Source: an uncultured Clostridia bacterium
Lineage (GTDB): Bacteria; Bacillota; Clostridia; TANB77; CAG-508
Direction of reading: 5' to 3'
Assembly (NCBI GenBank): GCA_944389125.1
Contig: CALXLF010000002.1
Coordinates: forward strand, 100,588-164,587
DNA: 64,000 nucleotides
Shown here: positions 61,009 to 64,000 of the stretch, piece by piece
How positions within the stretch are numbered: the stretch's first letter is position 1
Layout: each line of letters starts with the position of its first letter
The notes under the pieces: generated by a model
Told to the model about the DNA's origin: nothing
Seen by the model: the letters and a program-made list of their open reading frames with translations, nothing else
The model's database searches: none
Made by a program: the position numbers and the translations under genes

Positions 61009-61965
61009 ATCTATTATCTTGAAATTTTTGCTTATTTTGAGAATAAAGTGAATTTGGCTTGTGCTTAATTTCTGGAAGACCTGGAATGTCCAATTCGGGA
61101 TTTTTAGATTGTACTTTAGCAAGATTTAATTTTATACAATCTAATAATTGTTGCTTTCTGATTTGATTTCCGAAAAGCTATATCTCTCAAAATACCTGAA
61201 ATCACATATGGAGATAAACTTGTATAATAATTTCCTTGTATTTTTTTAGTTAGTTCATAGTCAACAGATGAAACAGCTCTTATAGCATGTAAAGTTGAAT
61301 CTTCTAAGCCTTTACTTAAAAGTGAATTATAACTACAAGCTATTTTTGTAGATTTATTATTTAAATTAATATATTGCCCAGAATGAACTTCAGGAGCATA
61401 AGATATATATCCATCTAAACATTTTAAAAATGGATTTACATTTTCAGAACCTTTAAAAAGTCCGAGGATATTTTGAATGAGTTAATTGAATTTTTTGACA
61501 TACTCCATTTAAGTCATCTGAACTTACATAAAATACAAATTGCTCAGAACGCCTTGAGTTACTTTGATTAGAATTAAATTTAAAATAATAACTATCATCT
61601 CCGAATACTCTAGCAAAAGAATCTGCAAGTAGAGCAACATTTTGAGGTTCACAATTTAAATAAATTCTATAATCAGGCCTTTTACATCCATTTGTAGAAA
61701 CATGATAAAAAGCAGGTGTACCATTACTATTTTTTTGAACATATTCAATTTTTGCTTTTTGACCATATTTATGATTTTTTATATTTTGCAAAAAAATTTC
61801 TTCATTACGTTCATTATTTCCTTTATAACTTATATCAAGAGAACTTAAAGAAGTTAAAGCACTATATGAATTTATAAAACCATAATTTTGTTGTTGATAA
61901 ATTAAAGCATTAATATACTGGTCAATAGCATAATCAAGAGTATTAGACTTATTATTGTTTGCCAT
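61007..61965 (-). CDS. Hypothetical protein of about 318 residues, two +1 frame changes on the minus strand
   Basis: I do not recognise it with certainty. A PDYRIYLNCEPQNVALLADSF region and FVFYVSSDDLN look like a mixed alpha/beta fold that has similarity to HopA1-like effector or RiPP-cyclase regions, but this is weak. Break 1 after residue 167 at CCT-C-GGA (sense C is the complement of 61464) gives KYP-G-LFKGSENV. Break 2 after residue 264 at TTT-C-GGA (complement of 61172) gives IAF-G-NQIRKQQ. The C on the sense strand shows the event follows the gene. After both joins the frame is open to the TAA at 61009-61007. ATG at 61965 with GAAAGG upstream. Confidence 0.7.
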
Positions 61966-62194
61966 ATTAAAACCTTTCTATAAGCTAAAAAATAGCTTTT
62001 TCATTTGTAATTTTAATTCATTTAAATTTTAACAAATACAAAAATAAAAGTCAATTAAAAGCATACTAATAGTTAATTTTAATAATTAAAAAAAGTTTTA
62101 GAACCTAAAAATTAGAGTATATAACATTCTTAAAAAAAGTGTAATCTGAATTGCAAAACAATATTAATAATTTCAAAAAAAGCTTATTTTGCTA

Positions 62195-62223
62195 TTGAAA
62201 GATGATAAATAATGTAGTAAAAT
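62195..62223 (+). promoter_or_regulatory. Sigma-A-type promoter in the 61966-62317 gap
   Basis: TTGAAA at 62195-62200 and TAAAAT at 62218-62223 with a 17-base spacer. The rest of this 352-base gap is AT-rich with no ORF or stable structure that I can see. Confidence 0.6.
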
Positions 62224-62317
62224 GTTACCAATATTTAATAGGTGTAAAAAGTTTTAAAAAATTTAAGAAGTATTTTTGAAATTAATTTAATTCATTTCAA
62301 AAAGGAAAGGAATTTTT

Positions 62318-63160
62318 ATGAGTGAGTATAAAAATGAGGTAAAGCAATATTTTAAAGAAAAAGCAGATGAATATGATTTAGTTGATGAACAATTATATTG
62401 GGTTTTATCAGATAATTTACTTTGGGAAATTTTAGATGAAAATGTACTATCTAAAATAGATGGAGATATTAAATTTTTAGATGCCGGAGCTGGAACTGGT
62501 AGATGGTCTATTAGAACTTTAAATAAATACTCTACATCAAGTGGAATATTAGTTGATTTATCTGAAGATATGTTAAATCAAGCTAGAATGAAGTTGAAAA
62601 AAATGAATGCTATAGATAGAGTTAAAATTATCTGTGATGATCTAGATAATTTTGATACAAAGAGTAAACGTGAATGTAATGTTGCATTTACATTTCACAA
62701 TGTTTTAGGATTTGTAAAAAATCCAGAAAAAGTTATTGAGAAAATGGCAAGTATGGTAGTTAAGGGTGGATACGTTGTTTGTGGTGTTCCTAATTATTAC
62801 CATAATATATTTTTTAATATATTTGTAAATAATTTAAAATTAGCTAAAGAATGTTATACAACTCACAAAGGAAGATTTACTGAAAACATGCCTGAGATGA
62901 ATATGTTTACACCTGAAAGTCTTAGAAAAATATATGATAAAGTAGGAATTGATGTTATAGGTGTGTATGGATTTCCTATTTCTATATATCCTGGAATGCA
63001 AGAAACTCAATTAAGAGGTCAATCTGATTCACTTTCAGATATTTTAGCAGATAAAAATACTTTTGATGAAATTTTTAATATGGAAAAAAATTTATATAAA
63101 AATCAAGAAGCAGCAGCTAGAGGTAATCAATTAATTATAATAGGTCGTGTAAAGGAGTGA
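62318..63160 (+). CDS. Class I SAM-dependent methyltransferase
   Basis: A 280-residue Rossmann methyltransferase: motif I FLDAGAGTGRWS near residue 50, SGILVDLSEDMLNQAR near 71, and FTFHNVLGFVKNPEKV near 124. The ATG follows AAAGGAAAGG. It is followed after only six bases by an RlmN-like radical SAM gene, so the two probably act on the same substrate. The substrate is not predictable. GCC-GGA contains an out-of-frame CGG without a shift. Confidence 0.85.
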   Translation: MSEYKNEVKQYFKEKADEYDLVDEQLYWVLSDNLLWEILDENVLSKIDGDIKFLDAGAGTGRWSIRTLNKYSTSSGILVDLSEDMLNQARMKLKKMNAIDRVKIICDDLDNFDTKSKRECNVAFTFHNVLGFVKNPEKVIEKMASMVVKGGYVVCGVPNYYHNIFFNIFVNNLKLAKECYTTHKGRFTENMPEMNMFTPESLRKIYDKVGIDVIGVYGFPISIYPGMQETQLRGQSDSLSDILADKNTFDEIFNMEKNLYKNQEAAARGNQLIIIGRVKE

Positions 63161-63166
63161 TTATAA

Positions 63167-64000
63167 ATGATAGAAATAGTAAAAACTATGAATGCTACTG
63201 ATGGTAGTAAAAAATATTTAGTAAAAAGTGATTCTCAAAAAAATTGCTTTGAAACTCTTTTATTTTCATTACAAAAAGAACCAGATAATTATATTTTATG
63301 TATCTCTTCACAAGTTGGATGTCAGATGGGATGTAAATTTTGTGCTACTGGTGCTTTAGGATATTGTAATAATATTGATGCTAATGATTTAGTAGATTTA
63401 GTAGAGTTAATTGAAAAAGAAAACACTGACAAAAAAATTGGTTGGTACTCTTTTATGGGAATGGGAGAACCTTTAAATAATTTTGACAATGTTATGAAGT
63501 TTTATAATATTATGAGCAAAAAAAATAAAAATGTACATTTTTCATTATCTACAGTAGGTATTGCTGACAAAATATATGAGTTGGCTGATTCTGGATGTCC
63601 ATATTATCTTTTTGTTTCTTTACATTTCCCTTTTGATGAAATGAGAAAAAAATCAATGCCTATAGATAATAAATATCCAATAAAAGAAGTGATTGATGCT
63701 TGTGATTATTATTATTCAAAAAGCTGTCAAAAAGTTGAAATGAGTTATATGCTATTAGAAGGTGTTAATGATACAGATGAATGTTTTAAAGAGTTAACAA
63801 GATTATTATCACCTGAAAAATATCGTATTCAAATTTTACTTTATAATGATGTTGATGTGAAAAATGATGTGATAAAATATGAAAGAGCAGATCAAAATTA
63901 TGCTATTGAATTTGCAGAAAAACTAAGAAAATTAAATTACGAAGTTAATATTTCTCTTAGTGTTGCTAAAGATGTTTTGGCTGGATGTGGTCAAATGACA
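63167..64000 (+). CDS. RlmN/Cfr-like radical SAM methyltransferase, partial at window edge
   Basis: RlmN methylates C2 of A2503 in 23S rRNA and A37 in some tRNAs. Visible features: VGCQMGCKFCATG (C52, C56 and C59 bind the cluster), GMGEPLNNF, LSTVG and LAGCGQM near the end (the conserved methyl-carrying cysteine). The cluster cysteines begin at residue 52, about 45-70 residues earlier than in typical RlmN, so the usual N-terminal domain is short or absent. The gene runs off the window end. It starts 6 bases after the methyltransferase with AAGGAG upstream. Confidence 0.82.
   Translation, partial: MIEIVKTMNATDGSKKYLVKSDSQKNCFETLLFSLQKEPDNYILCISSQVGCQMGCKFCATGALGYCNNIDANDLVDLVELIEKENTDKKIGWYSFMGMGEPLNNFDNVMKFYNIMSKKNKNVHFSLSTVGIADKIYELADSGCPYYLFVSLHFPFDEMRKKSMPIDNKYPIKEVIDACDYYYSKSCQKVEMSYMLLEGVNDTDECFKELTRLLSPEKYRIQILLYNDVDVKNDVIKYERADQNYAIEFAEKLRKLNYEVNISLSVAKDVLAGCGQMT

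Overview
The window is about 25-30% GC and almost entirely single-stranded in coding direction. It comes from a spore-forming, low-GC Bacillota of the class Clostridia. The evidence is sporulation genes (a SigE/SigK-type sigma tail, SpoIVB, SpoVG, SpoIIID, SipL, YunB, an alpha/beta SASP), WhiA, the hrcA-grpE-dnaK-dnaJ operon with a CIRCE-like operator, Veg and a 6S-like RNA. Arginine is written almost only as AGA, with rare CGT, CGA or CGC. The species cannot be named from the sequence; an uncultured gut-type clostridium is plausible.

Layout. 0-1 kb: sigma-factor tail, a small foreign-looking gene, a 6S-like RNA. 1-5.6 kb: a large DEAH helicase, a small partner and a second foreign-composition gene. 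5.7-8.6 kb: prmC, whiA, hemW. 8.7-11.8 kb: three lineage-specific genes of unknown function. 11.8-19.2 kb: heat-shock operon, then recD2. 19.2-20.8 kb: REP-like inverted repeats, SASP, a Cof-type phosphatase. 21-34.2 kb: a Tad-like pilus or secretion locus (CpaB, two degenerate CpaE/TadZ-like proteins, CpaF, a TadB-TadC fusion, and a set of pseudopilins of which four begin with MENxS). 34.3-48.2 kb: spoIVB, murC, spoVG, rpsB-tsf, an S66 peptidase, purA, LCP protein, Sua5, glycosyltransferases. 48.6-50.8 kb: polysaccharide pyruvyl transferase plus FrhB-type Fe-S protein. 50.8-57.7 kb: holin-like protein, DUF421-DUF4363, mreB, lineage-specific genes, pyrH, a MazG-like protein. 57.9-61 kb: spoIIID, veg, sipL, yunB. 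61-64 kb: a minus-strand unknown gene, then a methyltransferase and a truncated-type RlmN-like radical SAM protein.

The most important observation is translational. Thirteen otherwise intact genes are each interrupted by one to three +1 frame changes, 20 in all. Every one is the same event: one extra C directly before a glycine codon GGN, so the interrupted frame always reads an in-frame CGG. Removing that C restores the conserved protein every time (for example the Walker A motif of CpaF, the GSP catalytic motif of SpoIVB, the QGSE motif of RecD2, the GGGN motif of PyrH). By reading, I found no native gene in the window with an in-frame CGG used as arginine. The pattern follows the coding strand, because the two minus-strand sites also have the C on the sense strand. 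Essential genes are affected (pyrH, prmC, sua5), so gene decay is unlikely. I infer that this organism reads C-GGN as glycine through programmed +1 frameshifting at an unassigned CGG codon, or by a four-base-decoding tRNA-Gly. The two foreign-composition genes carry three ordinary CGG arginine codons, so they would be mistranslated here. The extra C's must still be confirmed in raw reads.
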